A program made the translations under genes and the position numbers. Positions 53,380 to 62,489 of a stretch of 64,000 nt of DNA are shown here, one piece after another. Each line of letters starts with the position of its first letter. Position 1 is the first letter of the stretch. The DNA comes from Arthrobacter zhangbolii. GTDB lineage: Bacteria > Actinomycetota > Actinomycetes > Actinomycetales > Micrococcaceae. Where the stretch lies: NCBI RefSeq assembly GCF_022869865.1, contig NZ_CP094984.1, positions 3,224,001 to 3,288,000 of the forward strand, given 5' to 3'. The notes under the pieces are model-generated. The model saw only the letters and a list, made by a program, of their open reading frames with translations. It searched no databases and was not told the origin of the DNA.

Positions 53380-53970
53380 ATGGCCTCCGCACTTCCCGCC
53401 GTATCCGAACTCGACGCCGAAGCATTGCTGGAAATGACCGGCAACTCTGAAGATCTGGTCATCATCGATGTCCGCTCCGCTGCCGAATTTGAATCCCTGC
53501 ACATCCGCGGTTCCTACAACGTGCCCCTTCCCCTGCTCTCCGAGCACACCGGCACACTGGCCGAGCGCCTCGGTGGCAGCGTAGTGCTCGTCTGCCAATC
53601 CGGAGTCCGTGCCGAACAGGCACGCGGGCACCTGGCAGGCGCCGGCGTCGAGCGCGCAATGGTCCTCAATGGCGGTGTACCCGCCTTTGCCGCCGCCGGC
53701 GGCGAGGTTGTCCGCGGCGCCCAGCGCTGGTCGCTGGAACGCCAGGTCCGCATGGCGGCAGGCACGCTCGTTGTTGCCGGGCTTGCCGGGGGCCGGTTCG
53801 TTTCCCCCAAGGTCCGCTTCCTTGCCGGAGGGATCGGTGCCGGGCTGGCCTTCTCGGCCGCAACCAATACCTGTGCCATGGGCCAGGTCCTGGCCAAGAT
53901 GCCTTGGAACAAGACTGCCGCCGAGCCCACCGCACAGTCCGCCATCGGGCAGCTGCCCGCTTCCCGCTAG
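53380..53970 (+). CDS. Membrane rhodanese (YgaP-like)
   Basis: A 196-aa protein: a rhodanese domain (about 8-110; IIDVRSAAEFESLHI and the active-site cysteine in LVCQSGVRAEQ) followed by two transmembrane helices (AAGTLVVAGLAGGRF and FLAGGIGAGLAFSAATNTCAMG), as in E. coli YgaP. It handles sulfane sulfur or thiocyanate at the membrane. A weak ribosome binding site precedes the ATG. The TauE/SafE gene follows after 70 bases. Confidence 0.9.
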   Translation: MASALPAVSELDAEALLEMTGNSEDLVIIDVRSAAEFESLHIRGSYNVPLPLLSEHTGTLAERLGGSVVLVCQSGVRAEQARGHLAGAGVERAMVLNGGVPAFAAAGGEVVRGAQRWSLERQVRMAAGTLVVAGLAGGRFVSPKVRFLAGGIGAGLAFSAATNTCAMGQVLAKMPWNKTAAEPTAQSAIGQLPASR

Positions 53971-54040
53971 CCCCGCCGCAGCGGACACCGCTTTGTGCGG
54001 ACGGCCGCTGCCCGCCGCCGCTTCAACCCTAGGACCCACC

Positions 54041-54802
54041 ATGACCCTCGCCCTCGCGGCAACCCTGTTGCTATCCGTATTGATCGGCCTTTCGCTCGGC
54101 CTGCTCGGCGGCGGCGGTTCCATCCTGACCGTCCCCATCCTGACCTACGTTGCCGGCCTCAGCCCGCGTGAAGCGATCGCCTCCTCCCTGTTCGTAGTAG
54201 GCGTAACCTCGGCAGTCAGTGCCATCGGGCACGCCCGCAAGGGCCGGGTGAAATGGCGTACCGGTCTGATCTTCGGCGCGGCCGGCATGGTGGGCGCCTT
54301 TGGCGGCGGACTGCTGGGTGGCCGGATCCCCGGCACCATCCTGATGATCGCCTTTGCCCTGATGATGGTGGCCACCTCTGCAGCCATGATTCGCGGACGC
54401 AAAACCGTGAAGGCGGCAGGTGACGGTGAACTCCGCGTCGGCAAGGTGATCTTCGAGGGCCTGGTCGTCGGCCTGGTCACCGGCCTCGTGGGTGCCGGCG
54501 GCGGCTTCCTGGTGGTGCCCGCCCTCGCACTGCTGGGCGGACTGTCCATGCCGGTGGCCGTGGGCACCTCGCTGGTGGTCATTGCCATGAAGTCCTTCGC
54601 AGGCCTTGGCGGATACCTGACCACGGTGTCCCTAAATTGGCCCCTGATCGCAGCTGTCACCGTCGCCGCCATCCTGGGTTCGCTCATCGGCGCCCGGCTG
54701 GCCGGACGCATCCCGGAAGCTGCACTGCGGCGCGGGTTCGGCATCTTTGTCCTGGTCATGGGCATCTTCGTCCTGGCCCAGGAGCTGCTGGGCCTCCGCT
54801 GA
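54041..54802 (+). CDS. TauE/SafE-family sulfite/anion exporter
   Basis: A 253-aa permease with about eight transmembrane helices in two repeats; LGLLGGGGSILTVPILTYV and LVTGLVGAGGGFLVVPALALLGG are the duplicated family motifs. In cst-type loci this protein (TauE/CstA-associated) moves sulfite or thiosulfate made by CstB out of the cell. AGGA is seven bases before the ATG. A strong terminator ends the unit. Confidence 0.93.
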   Translation: MTLALAATLLLSVLIGLSLGLLGGGGSILTVPILTYVAGLSPREAIASSLFVVGVTSAVSAIGHARKGRVKWRTGLIFGAAGMVGAFGGGLLGGRIPGTILMIAFALMMVATSAAMIRGRKTVKAAGDGELRVGKVIFEGLVVGLVTGLVGAGGGFLVVPALALLGGLSMPVAVGTSLVVIAMKSFAGLGGYLTTVSLNWPLIAAVTVAAILGSLIGARLAGRIPEAALRRGFGIFVLVMGIFVLAQELLGLR

Positions 54803-54816
54803 GCCGGAGCAGCAGC

Positions 54817-54856
54817 AAAAGGACCGGCCGGGGCGCTTGCCACGGCCGGTCCTTTT
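54817..54856. terminator. Intrinsic terminator of the sulfur locus
   Basis: A 14-bp perfect stem AAAAGGACCGGCCG / CGGCCGGTCCTTTT (54817-54830 and 54843-54856) with a 12-base loop and TTTT on the plus strand. Confidence 0.92.
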
Positions 54857-55121
54857 GTGCTCAGCGGTTGGATCGAGTCCGCAAGATTTACTGGTTTCGG
54901 CAGCTAGTCTGAAAATTTTGCAGATTGGATGCGCTGTTGCCTTCCGTGGAACAGATTTTCCCACGCTCTGGTGCAAGTGGTGCAGATGTTTCCCCATCCG
55001 AAACTCCAGCCACACTCCGTGGGATCTTGGGCGCGTCGAACGATCTTCAGCCCCGGAAATGGATCGGTTCGGGATGCTCCCGCCATTTTGGGAACATCCT
55101 GCGGCACAGTTTGCCTGCGCT
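54857..55121. other. Lower-GC intergenic stretch
   Basis: About 265 bases between the sulfur locus and the DUF2254 gene, less GC-rich than the genes around it. Short frames exist on both strands, but none has a recognisable family or good start. A minus-strand frame with a Cys-Thr-Thr-Cys pair (54904-55125) might be a relic of a zinc-ribbon protein; I cannot support it. Confidence 0.4.
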
Positions 55122-56504
55122 TCACACTGACCGGGTTTCTCCGGCCCGGTCAGTGAAGGCAGCGTCAAGGTCTCCGGCTAGGGCCTCCTCGACCCGACGG
55201 CCCATATCGCGGATCTCCTCCTCATCAGCCACCACCATTTCGCCGCGGACAGTCTCCAGCACCAGCGAATTCTGCCGGCGGATTTCCTCCCGCTGCCCGT
55301 CGTTGACGGCCGTGGCGGCGCAGTCCCGCAGCAGGCGCAGCACCGCCGTCAGCACAATCGGTTCCGACTGGGCATAGCGGCGCACCGGACCGCAGACCAG
55401 GTCCAGGAAGTACCGGTAGTCCCGGCCCTCCGTGACCAGCCGCTGCACCCCCTCGGCATCACGGTGCGCTTCAGCGCCCAGCCTGCGGCGTTGCAGATCC
55501 ACCAGCAGATCCGCGCAATAACCGGCGGCATGGGCTGCAGTAATGGGATCGTTGATGCTGGGAGAAATGGCTTTCACCGCAATATCGGTCAGCTGCCGCA
55601 GCCCGAGAGCCGCATCCTGCTCCGGCGTCCGCTCATAACCAATCTCCAAGGCCTCCGCCAGCGCCTTGCGCACCGCCGGCAGCGTCACCTCCCCGCCGTC
55701 GTCGGCCCACACCCGCGCCACCGGTGACCCGAAGGTGACATGGTCACCCGGCTGAACCATCACCCGCATGCTCAACCGGTGCTGCTGCAATACCGTCATC
55801 AGCGGTTTCCACTCCACGGCCTGCACAATACCGCTGCGCCCCACGGACACCAGCGTTCCGCCCTCGGGCTGCTCAAATTCCTGCACCTCACCCGTTTCGG
55901 AGAGCGGATAGGTTTCCCGCAGGACCGTCAGGCAACCCTGGTGCGCGTTGCGCATCATGGTGTCCACGCGCAGCGAGCGGGCAATATGCCCAATGAACAG
56001 CAGCAGCACAATCCCGGAGGCTATGCCCAGCACGTAGACCAGACCGACCACCAGCACCGGCACCGGCCGGCCCGGATCCATCCCGTGCAGCCCGGTGATG
56101 CTGACCAGGAATGTGCCGAGCAGTACACCCAGGACCGCCTGGGTGCGCACATCCCGGGCAAACTCACGCAGCAACCGCGGAGAGAACTGCTGTGAGGCCA
56201 GCTGCAGCGCCACCACAGTGAGCGAGAACGTCACAGTGGCCGCGGTCATCACACTGGTGGCCACAGTCTGCAGCAGACTGGACGCGGCCTCGACGCCGGC
56301 GGGCCAGATCCACTGCGCCCAGGCAGCGTCATCCCCAGGGCGGACCTGCATTAGCAACAGGGACACCACGAGCGCTGCAAGCGAGGCGCAGCTGGGCCAA
56401 AACCATAAGGACGCACGCAGCCCCTCCCGCGAGAACCGGAGCCGCGGCTCCGGGCCACGGGGATCGGGCGGAACGGTGGTTGCACCGTGGACGGGCTTAG
56501 CCAT
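55122..56504 (-). CDS. DUF2254 membrane protein
   Basis: A 460-aa protein with four transmembrane helices in the first 190 residues and a large cytoplasmic part with the DUF2254 hallmarks: TVTFSLTVVALQLASQQFSPRLL, IGHIARSLRVDTMM and KAISPSINDPITAAHA. Its role is unknown; the conserved loops look like those of channel or sensor proteins. GAGGGG is four to five bases before the ATG. It is divergent from the efflux pump gene. Confidence 0.92.
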   Translation of the reverse strand: MAKPVHGATTVPPDPRGPEPRLRFSREGLRASLWFWPSCASLAALVVSLLLMQVRPGDDAAWAQWIWPAGVEAASSLLQTVATSVMTAATVTFSLTVVALQLASQQFSPRLLREFARDVRTQAVLGVLLGTFLVSITGLHGMDPGRPVPVLVVGLVYVLGIASGIVLLLFIGHIARSLRVDTMMRNAHQGCLTVLRETYPLSETGEVQEFEQPEGGTLVSVGRSGIVQAVEWKPLMTVLQQHRLSMRVMVQPGDHVTFGSPVARVWADDGGEVTLPAVRKALAEALEIGYERTPEQDAALGLRQLTDIAVKAISPSINDPITAAHAAGYCADLLVDLQRRRLGAEAHRDAEGVQRLVTEGRDYRYFLDLVCGPVRRYAQSEPIVLTAVLRLLRDCAATAVNDGQREEIRRQNSLVLETVRGEMVVADEEEIRDMGRRVEEALAGDLDAAFTDRAGETRSV

Positions 56505-56692
56505 GGGGACCCCTCTGAACGCAGGACTACTCTGGATCCCAGTCTGCCCGGCTTCGTGGCGGGGCTCCACTTCCCGGCCGCCACCAGATGCGCCTAAACG
56601 AGCGGGCAGCCGACGACGTCGCCAACAACCGCCCGTTAGATCCCTCACAACCACCGCTAAGCGAGCACCCTGCAGCATTGCCGGGCACTATA

Positions 56693-56708
56693 GTTGACTT
56701 AAATCAAC
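56693..56708. promoter_or_regulatory. MarR-type operator, copy 1
   Basis: GTTGACTTAAATCAAC, an inverted repeat of GTTGA and TCAAC, upstream of the efflux pump gene. Confidence 0.75.
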
Positions 56709-56710
56709 CT

Positions 56711-56724
56711 TTGACCTGAGTCAA
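56711..56724. promoter_or_regulatory. MarR-type operator, copy 2
   Basis: TTGACCTGAGTCAA, a second palindrome with the same half-site, centred 17 bases from copy 1. The pair probably binds the MarR protein encoded at 58494. Confidence 0.75.
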
Positions 56725-56740
56725 CCAATTTGGAGTATGC

Positions 56741-58492
56741 ATGTCCGTCTCCCCTGCCCTGCAGGATGCCCGCGCCGAGGCCGAAGCCGCGGCCAAACGC
56801 AAACACCGCGAAGTCCTTCAGGCCCTGACCGGCCTGCTGTTGGGCATGTTCGTCTCGATGCTGGCCAGCACCGTGGTGAGCACCTCGCTGCCGGTGATCA
56901 TTTCCGACCTCGACGGCGACCAGGCGGCCTTCACCTGGGTGGTCACCGCCACCCTGCTGGCCACTGCGGTTTCCACCCCGGTCTGGGGCAAGCTCGCGGA
57001 TCTGCTCAACCGCAAGGTCCTGGTGCAGCTGGCACTGATCATCTTCATCGTGGCCAGTGCAGCAGCCGGTTTCGCGCAGAACACCGACTGGCTGATTGCC
57101 ATGCGCGTGATCCAGGGCATCGGTGCCGGCGGACTCGGCGCACTGACGCAGATCATCATGGCGGACATCATCTCCCCGCGTGAACGCGGCCGCTACATGG
57201 GCCTGTTCGGTGCGGTGATGGCCCTCTCCACCGTGGGCGGACCGCTGATCGGCGGCGTCATCACTGACTTCGCCAACTGGCGCTGGAACTTCTACATCGC
57301 GGTGCCGCTGGCCGCCGTCGCACTGTTCATGATCCAGAAGACCCTGCACCTTCCCGCTTTGAAGAAGCGCAAGGTCACCATCGACTACGCCGGCATTGTG
57401 CTGCTCGCGGCATCGGTGTCCGTGCTGCTGATCTGGGTCTCCCTGGTCGGCACCGACTTTGATTGGATCAGTGCCGCCACCGCCTGGATGGTCGGCGGCT
57501 CCCTCGTGGGCCTGGCCGCCTTCGTGGCCGTCGAGCTGAAGTCCTCCGAGCCGCTGATTCCGCTCACACTGTTCCGCAACCGCACCTTCACCTTCTCTGT
57601 GATCGGTTCCCTCGCCGTCGGCGTGGCCATGTTCGGCACCTCCGTGTTCCTGTCCCAGTACATGCAGCTGGCCCGCGGCGCTTCAGCAACAATGTCCGGC
57701 ATCATGACCATTCCGATGATGGGCGGATTGCTGGTCGTCTCCACCATTGTGGGCAAGATGATCACCAAGACCGGCAAGTGGAAGGCCTACGTGGTTTCCG
57801 GGTCGGTCATCCTCACCGTGGCTCTGGTGCTGATGGGCACCATTGAATACGACACCAACTTCTGGCTGGTTTCGCTCTACATGTTCCTGCTTGGCGCCGG
57901 CGTCGGCATGGTCATGCAGAACCTGGTCCTGGTGGTGCAGAACGATGTGCCCACCCGCGACCTCGGCGTGGCCAGCTCCGGCATCAACTTCTTCCGCACC
58001 ATCGGCGGCACCATCGGCGTCTCCGCACTCGGCGCCGTGCTGGCCACCCAGGTCACCGACCGGATGGCACAAAAGCAGGGCGAGCTGATGGGCGCCATTG
58101 CCGCCCTCGGCGACCAGGGCAAGGACATTGCTGCCTCCCTGGCCTCCGGCAGCATTCCAGCGGTCAGCGCCCTGCCTGAATCGGTGCGCGTGATTGTGGA
58201 ATCGGTTTACGGCTCGTCGGTGGCGCACATCTTTATGATTGCCGCCCCGCTGGGCGTGCTAACTCTGCTCGCCGTGCTGTTCCTGCCGAACCTGGAACTA
58301 GGCAGCATGACGCGCCACGAAAAAATGCAGGCCGAAGAATCCGCCAAAGCCGCCGCCACTGCAGTCAGCGGTGCGCCCGCCCTTGAAACACCGGAGGAAA
58401 CTCCGGGCGACACCGCCGCCCGCATAGCTTCCGACGCCGAGGCAGCCGCCGGACAGAATCCGGACCTTCCGGCCGGAAAGCGGGGGAACTAG
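56741..58492 (+). CDS. DHA2-type MFS multidrug exporter (14 helices)
   Basis: A 583-aa proton-driven exporter. LASTVVSTSLPVIISDLDG is the DHA2 N-terminal motif D1-like region, GKLADLLNRKVL is motif A, and VIQGIGAGGLGALTQIIM and GVVMALSTVGGPLIGGV-type motif C (here FGAVMALSTVGGPLIGG) identify an antiporter. About 14 hydrophobic segments fit between residues 25 and 540; the C-terminal 50 residues are an Ala/Glu-rich tail. GGAG is five bases before the ATG. The MarR gene follows after one base, so pump and repressor share an operon. Confidence 0.93.
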   Translation: MSVSPALQDARAEAEAAAKRKHREVLQALTGLLLGMFVSMLASTVVSTSLPVIISDLDGDQAAFTWVVTATLLATAVSTPVWGKLADLLNRKVLVQLALIIFIVASAAAGFAQNTDWLIAMRVIQGIGAGGLGALTQIIMADIISPRERGRYMGLFGAVMALSTVGGPLIGGVITDFANWRWNFYIAVPLAAVALFMIQKTLHLPALKKRKVTIDYAGIVLLAASVSVLLIWVSLVGTDFDWISAATAWMVGGSLVGLAAFVAVELKSSEPLIPLTLFRNRTFTFSVIGSLAVGVAMFGTSVFLSQYMQLARGASATMSGIMTIPMMGGLLVVSTIVGKMITKTGKWKAYVVSGSVILTVALVLMGTIEYDTNFWLVSLYMFLLGAGVGMVMQNLVLVVQNDVPTRDLGVASSGINFFRTIGGTIGVSALGAVLATQVTDRMAQKQGELMGAIAALGDQGKDIAASLASGSIPAVSALPESVRVIVESVYGSSVAHIFMIAAPLGVLTLLAVLFLPNLELGSMTRHEKMQAEESAKAAATAVSGAPALETPEETPGDTAARIASDAEAAAGQNPDLPAGKRGN

Positions 58493-58493
58493 C

Positions 58494-58949
58494 ATGACGG
58501 CGCCGGCTCCCGGGGAGGCCGCTGCGAAGTCCTCGATCGAGGAGGTGGAGCGTCAGTTCGCGCACATGCTGGCGGCTGCGCGGCGCACCTTCAAGGAATC
58601 CGCCCTGGCCGTGCACCCTTCGCTGCAGCCGTTGGGCTTCACTGTCCTGATGACCCTTTACCAGGGTGCGGAATGCCAGCAGGGTGCCGTGGCGGAAACA
58701 TTGCAGGTGGATAAGGCACTCCTGAGCCGCACCGTTTCCCAGCTTGAATCGCTGGGACTGGTATGCCGGCGCTCCGACCCCGCTGATGGAAGGGCGCAGC
58801 TGCTGACCCTGACGGCCGAGGGGCGGGCCCGGTTCGAGTCCGCCCACTCCGCCAAGCGCTCCCGGCTGCGGGACCGGCTGGAAACCTGGCACCCCGACGA
58901 GGTGGAGCGGCTCTCGGAGCTGTTGAACAAGCTCAACGAGCGGGACTAG
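58494..58949 (+). CDS. MarR-family regulator of the efflux operon
   Basis: A 151-aa winged-helix repressor (about 45-125): LGFTVLMTLYQGAECQQGAVAE, LLSRTVSQLESLGLVCRRS and the wing DPADGRAQLLTLTAEG. It starts one base after the pump stop. It likely represses the pump and itself through the tandem palindromes at 56693-56724, with a drug-like ligand as inducer. Confidence 0.92.
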   Translation: MTAPAPGEAAAKSSIEEVERQFAHMLAAARRTFKESALAVHPSLQPLGFTVLMTLYQGAECQQGAVAETLQVDKALLSRTVSQLESLGLVCRRSDPADGRAQLLTLTAEGRARFESAHSAKRSRLRDRLETWHPDEVERLSELLNKLNERD

Positions 58950-58964
58950 GTCTTTTGAGATGCG

Positions 58965-58994
58965 GCGGCCGGCGGCCTTCGGGCTGCCGACCGC
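58965..58994. terminator. Hairpin with TTCG tetraloop after the marR gene
   Basis: A GC-rich stem with one G-T pair and one mismatch closes on TTCG (58978-58981), 16 bases after the stop codon. No T-run follows. Confidence 0.55.
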
Positions 58995-59034
58995 TGCCGT
59001 GCTCAGGTCGCACCATCCCCAACACATCGGATTG

Positions 59035-59505
59035 TTAGCGGCGCTTCCCACTCCCTTGGGGAGCACCTAGCCTCACTCTCCGCCAGCCTGCGTCTGTCTC
59101 TAGGTCTTGACTGGGCGCATCTCGGAATGTTGACCAGTGCAGCTCTCCCGCACTTAGATTGTTTGGATTCTTAAATACTTCTTTTCCGGACTTGGGCCTC
59201 TTGCCTGGCAGCGGCAATACCTCCGGACGCTCCCTGACAACCACTACACGCGGATTGTTTGGTGCTTTAGCGCCAGCCCTGGACCGTCTACGTTCAGAGA
59301 CTTGCGGTTGTCGCTGACTTGTCCTTTTTGGCTTCACGCTGGATCCCTGTTTCGCGCGTTTTGATCCATTGAAGGCCGGTCGGCCACTTCCGCTGCATAA
59401 CTCACCAGCGCCACCAGAATGCTTGCCTGCCAAACCATTCAAAGGCTTTCCGACCAAGGTCTTCTGACAAATCAAGCACTGCCACTTCGGTCCTGCAGAT
59501 GCCAC
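59035..59505 (-). CDS. Basic protein with an N-terminal CxxC...H...C zinc motif
   Basis: A 156-aa protein (GTG start eight bases after GGGGGAGG; an ATG at 59541 is possible). Residues about 9-42 read WQCLICQKTLVGKPLNG, then GKHSGGAGELCSGSGRPA, a Cys-x2-Cys...His...Cys pattern seen in many small actinobacterial and phage proteins. The rest is Lys/Arg-rich and probably disordered, so nucleic-acid binding is plausible. GC is lower than in neighbours, a hint of transfer. The long basic tail could also be run-on non-coding frame. Confidence 0.5.
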   Translation of the reverse strand: MASAGPKWQCLICQKTLVGKPLNGLAGKHSGGAGELCSGSGRPAFNGSKRAKQGSSVKPKRTSQRQPQVSERRRSRAGAKAPNNPRVVVVRERPEVLPLPGKRPKSGKEVFKNPNNLSAGELHWSTFRDAPSQDLETDAGWRRVRLGAPQGSGKRR

Positions 59506-59588
59506 AGCGCATCCCTCCCCCAGAGAAAATCGACTCCACATTCTATGCGGGGAATAGCCCGATTAGCAGTTACATCGGGCACGAGTCC

Positions 59589-60065
59589 TCACGTATCCGT
59601 GTTTCTCTTTACCGGCACCAGCTCCCCCAGGATCCGGGCGAGCTCGGCCCGGTCCCCCGGCTCCAGTACCGAGAAGAACTCGTCCGCCTCGCGCTTGCGA
59701 TCCGCCAGCACCTTTTCGCGCAGCTCCTCCCCCGCACCGGTCAGCGTCAGCAGGGTGGCCCGCCGGTCCGCGGGGTGGGCGCTGCGGTCCACCAGCCCTT
59801 TGGCGGTGAGCTGATCCACCACCTCTGTAGCCGAGCGCGGCGCGATGTGCAGCCGCTCGGCCAGCTCCTTCAGGCGCAGACCGGGTGCGGCACCTTCGGG
59901 GCTTCCAGCCTGATCCGCCGCCCGGCCGACAGCGTTTAGCGCCCGGAACTGGTGCGGAGTCAGCTCGAACGGTGCCAGCTGGAACATCCATCGCTTCCGC
60001 AGGCCCCGGAACGCGGAGTGCATCAGTTCACCCAAGGCGGCCGGATCGGCAGGGACATCAGTCAT
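59589..60065 (-). CDS. MarR-family regulator
   Basis: A 158-aa winged-helix regulator (FELTPHQFRALNAVGRA, LKELAERLHIAPRSATEVVDQL, wing HPADRRATLLTLTGAG). It is divergent from the ABC exporter, with 91 bases between the start codons, and most likely represses it. No clear palindrome is seen in the gap; GTAACC occurs twice as a direct repeat (near 60085 and 60102). Confidence 0.91.
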   Translation of the reverse strand: MTDVPADPAALGELMHSAFRGLRKRWMFQLAPFELTPHQFRALNAVGRAADQAGSPEGAAPGLRLKELAERLHIAPRSATEVVDQLTAKGLVDRSAHPADRRATLLTLTGAGEELREKVLADRKREADEFFSVLEPGDRAELARILGELVPVKRNTDT

Positions 60066-60156
60066 GGTTTCAGTGTACCCATTTCGCTGTAACCACATAG
60101 TGAGGTAACCTCTGCAATAGCTGCCGTGTACGTTCCCGGCAGCGTCAGGAGGATCC

Positions 60157-62073
60157 ATGGTTATACCCGGCATCGACACGGGCCGTCCCGGCGGCGGATC
60201 AGGTGCACCCCGCGGCGAGCGCGCAGCAGGCACACCAGGCGGTGGCCGCGGTCCCGCAAAGCTCAACCCGGCGGATAAAAAACAGCTGAAACAGCACCCC
60301 GTCTCCCTGCGCCGTATCGCGGCGCTTTTCGCCCCGCACAAGGGAACCATCGCCGTCGTTGTGCTGCTCATCAGTGCTTCCTCCGTGGTCAACCTGGCCC
60401 AGCCGTTCCTGGTCCGAGGGGTGATCGACAACGCGCTGCCGCAGCAGGACATCCGGCTGCTGGCCGTCCTGACCGCCTCCATGGTGGCGGTTGCCGCCGT
60501 GACCGCCGTGATCGGCGTCGTGCAGACCTGGCTGGCCACCAAAATGGGCCAGCGCGTAATGCACACCCTGCGCGTGAACCTCTTTACCCATCTGCAGGCG
60601 CAGTCGCTGGGCTTTTTCACCCGGACCCGCGGCGGGGAGGTGCAGTCCCGGCTCACGCACGACATTTCCGGCATGCAGTCAGTGGTCACCACCACCGCCA
60701 CCGGAGTCGCCTCCAACCTCACGACGGCGGTGGCCACCGCCGTCGCAATGGTCGCCCTCTCCCCCGGGCTGAGCCTGATCTCGCTGGTGGTGCTGCCGCC
60801 GGCCATCTGGCTCTCCCGCCGGGTCGCGAAGATCCGCCGCGAGGTCACCGACGAACGCCAGCGCGAACTGGCCGCCCTGCACACGCAGGTGGAGGAAGGC
60901 CTCTCCGTTTCCGGCGTGCGCCTGGCCAAAACCCTGGGCACCGGTCCGCGGGATGCGGAGCGGTTCCGCAACCGTTCCGAAAAACTGGTGGGACTGGAAC
61001 TGCGCAGCCAGCTGGCCGGGCGCTGGCGGATGGCCACCATGCAGATGGTCTTCGCCGCGATTCCCGCAGTCATTTACCTGGCCGCAGGCTTCCCGGCCAC
61101 CAGCGGCGGCATGACCATCGGCACCCTGGTCGCCTTCACCGGCCTGCAGGGAGCCATCTTCCGTCCGGTGATGGGCCTGCTGAACATCGGTGTGCAGTGG
61201 GTGACGGCCCTGGCGTTCTTCAGCCGGATCTTTGAATATCTGGACCTGGTCCCGGGGATCCGGCCTGCCGCGAAGCCTGTCCGGCTGGATCCCGCCACGG
61301 TGCGCGGTGAGGTCCGGTTCGAGGGGGTGCGCTTCGCGTACGACGACGGCGCGGAGGTCCTGCACGGCATCGACCTGACGCTTCCGGCCGGGACATCCAC
61401 CGCCGTCGTCGGATCCACCGGCTCCGGCAAGAGCACCCTCGCCTCGCTGCTGCCGCGGCTCAACGACGCTACCGCCGGCACGGTGCTCATTGACGGTGTG
61501 GACGTACGTGAGATAGCGCCCGGGGACCTGGCCCGGATTGTCGGCGTCGTTTCCCAGGAGACCTATCTGATCCACGCCTCGGTGCGGGAGAACCTGCTCC
61601 TGGCCGATCCCGACGCCACCGATGAGCAGCTGTGGTCCGCCCTGGCCGCCGCCCGGATGGCCGATACCGTGGGTGCCCTGCCCGAGGGCCTGGACACCCT
61701 GGTGGGTGCACGCGGCCACCGCTTCTCCGGCGGCGAGCAGCAGCGCCTGGCGATTGCCCGCACCATCCTGCGCAATCCTCCGGTGCTGGTGCTGGACGAG
61801 GCCACCTCGGCGCTGGACAACACCACCGAAGCGCAGGTTCAGGCCGCGCTGGAGCGGCTCGCTGCCGGGCGGACCACACTGACCATTGCGCACCGGCTCT
61901 CCACCGTGGAGAACGCGGACCAGGTGGTAGTGCTCGACGCCGGCCGGATCGTGGAGCGCGGCGCCCCGGCCGAGCTGCGGGCCGGGGACGGCCCGTATGC
62001 CCGCCTGGCCGCGCACAGTGCCGGGCTGGAGGATGCCGCACCGGCAGGCGGGGCACTGCAGCCCGGGCATTAA
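60157..62073 (+). CDS. ABC exporter with fused membrane and ATPase domains
   Basis: A 638-aa half-transporter of the multidrug/lipid exporter type. A Gly/Pro-rich start (1-45), six transmembrane helices (about 60-350), then the ATPase: Walker A VVGSTGSGKSTL, Q-loop VVSQETYLIHASV, signature FSGGEQQRLAIA, Walker B VLVLDEATSALD and H-loop TIAHRLSTV. It should work as a homodimer. AGGAGGATCC gives a strong ribosome binding site. The divergent MarR gene suggests induction by a toxic compound. Confidence 0.94.
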   Translation: MVIPGIDTGRPGGGSGAPRGERAAGTPGGGRGPAKLNPADKKQLKQHPVSLRRIAALFAPHKGTIAVVVLLISASSVVNLAQPFLVRGVIDNALPQQDIRLLAVLTASMVAVAAVTAVIGVVQTWLATKMGQRVMHTLRVNLFTHLQAQSLGFFTRTRGGEVQSRLTHDISGMQSVVTTTATGVASNLTTAVATAVAMVALSPGLSLISLVVLPPAIWLSRRVAKIRREVTDERQRELAALHTQVEEGLSVSGVRLAKTLGTGPRDAERFRNRSEKLVGLELRSQLAGRWRMATMQMVFAAIPAVIYLAAGFPATSGGMTIGTLVAFTGLQGAIFRPVMGLLNIGVQWVTALAFFSRIFEYLDLVPGIRPAAKPVRLDPATVRGEVRFEGVRFAYDDGAEVLHGIDLTLPAGTSTAVVGSTGSGKSTLASLLPRLNDATAGTVLIDGVDVREIAPGDLARIVGVVSQETYLIHASVRENLLLADPDATDEQLWSALAAARMADTVGALPEGLDTLVGARGHRFSGGEQQRLAIARTILRNPPVLVLDEATSALDNTTEAQVQAALERLAAGRTTLTIAHRLSTVENADQVVVLDAGRIVERGAPAELRAGDGPYARLAAHSAGLEDAAPAGGALQPGH

Positions 62074-62144
62074 CCAGCCCCCGTTCCAGGTGACCCGTAC
62101 ACTGGACCCTGCCGGACTCCGGCCAGCCGTCCATGGGGGAAGAA

Positions 62145-62480
62145 ATGAAGAAAGCCGTCGCAGCAGCCGCCTTGGCCGCCGTCGCCGTTTGCGGCCTGAG
62201 TGCCTGCTCATCGCCGGCCTTGAGCACGGAGGATACCTGCCTGGAGCTTCGTGCCATCGTGGCCGACTTCCCTAACAGTGAGCCCGCGGATGAGGTCCTG
62301 GCGGACATCGGCAAGCAGTTCAACGACCTTGCGCGGAAGAGTTCGGACACGCTGAAGGACGACATCAGGACCGCCGGGAAGGTCATCTCGGCAGGTCCTG
62401 ACGGCGGTGAGCCTACCGAGGACGACAGGAAAGCCCTGGACCGGCTCGATGAGAGCTGCAACCTCAGCAGCGTTCGCTAG
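62145..62480 (+). CDS. Small lipoprotein
   Basis: A 111-aa exported lipoprotein. The signal peptide ends in the lipobox LSAC (VAVCGLSACSSPAL), so the mature protein begins at the second of these cysteines. The rest is a soluble helical domain with two cysteines (DTCLELRAIVADFP and DESCNLSSV) that could form a disulfide. GGGGGAAGAA precedes the ATG at 62145. No family recognised. Confidence 0.82.
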   Translation: MKKAVAAAALAAVAVCGLSACSSPALSTEDTCLELRAIVADFPNSEPADEVLADIGKQFNDLARKSSDTLKDDIRTAGKVISAGPDGGEPTEDDRKALDRLDESCNLSSVR

Positions 62481-62489
62481 CCCTGAAGA

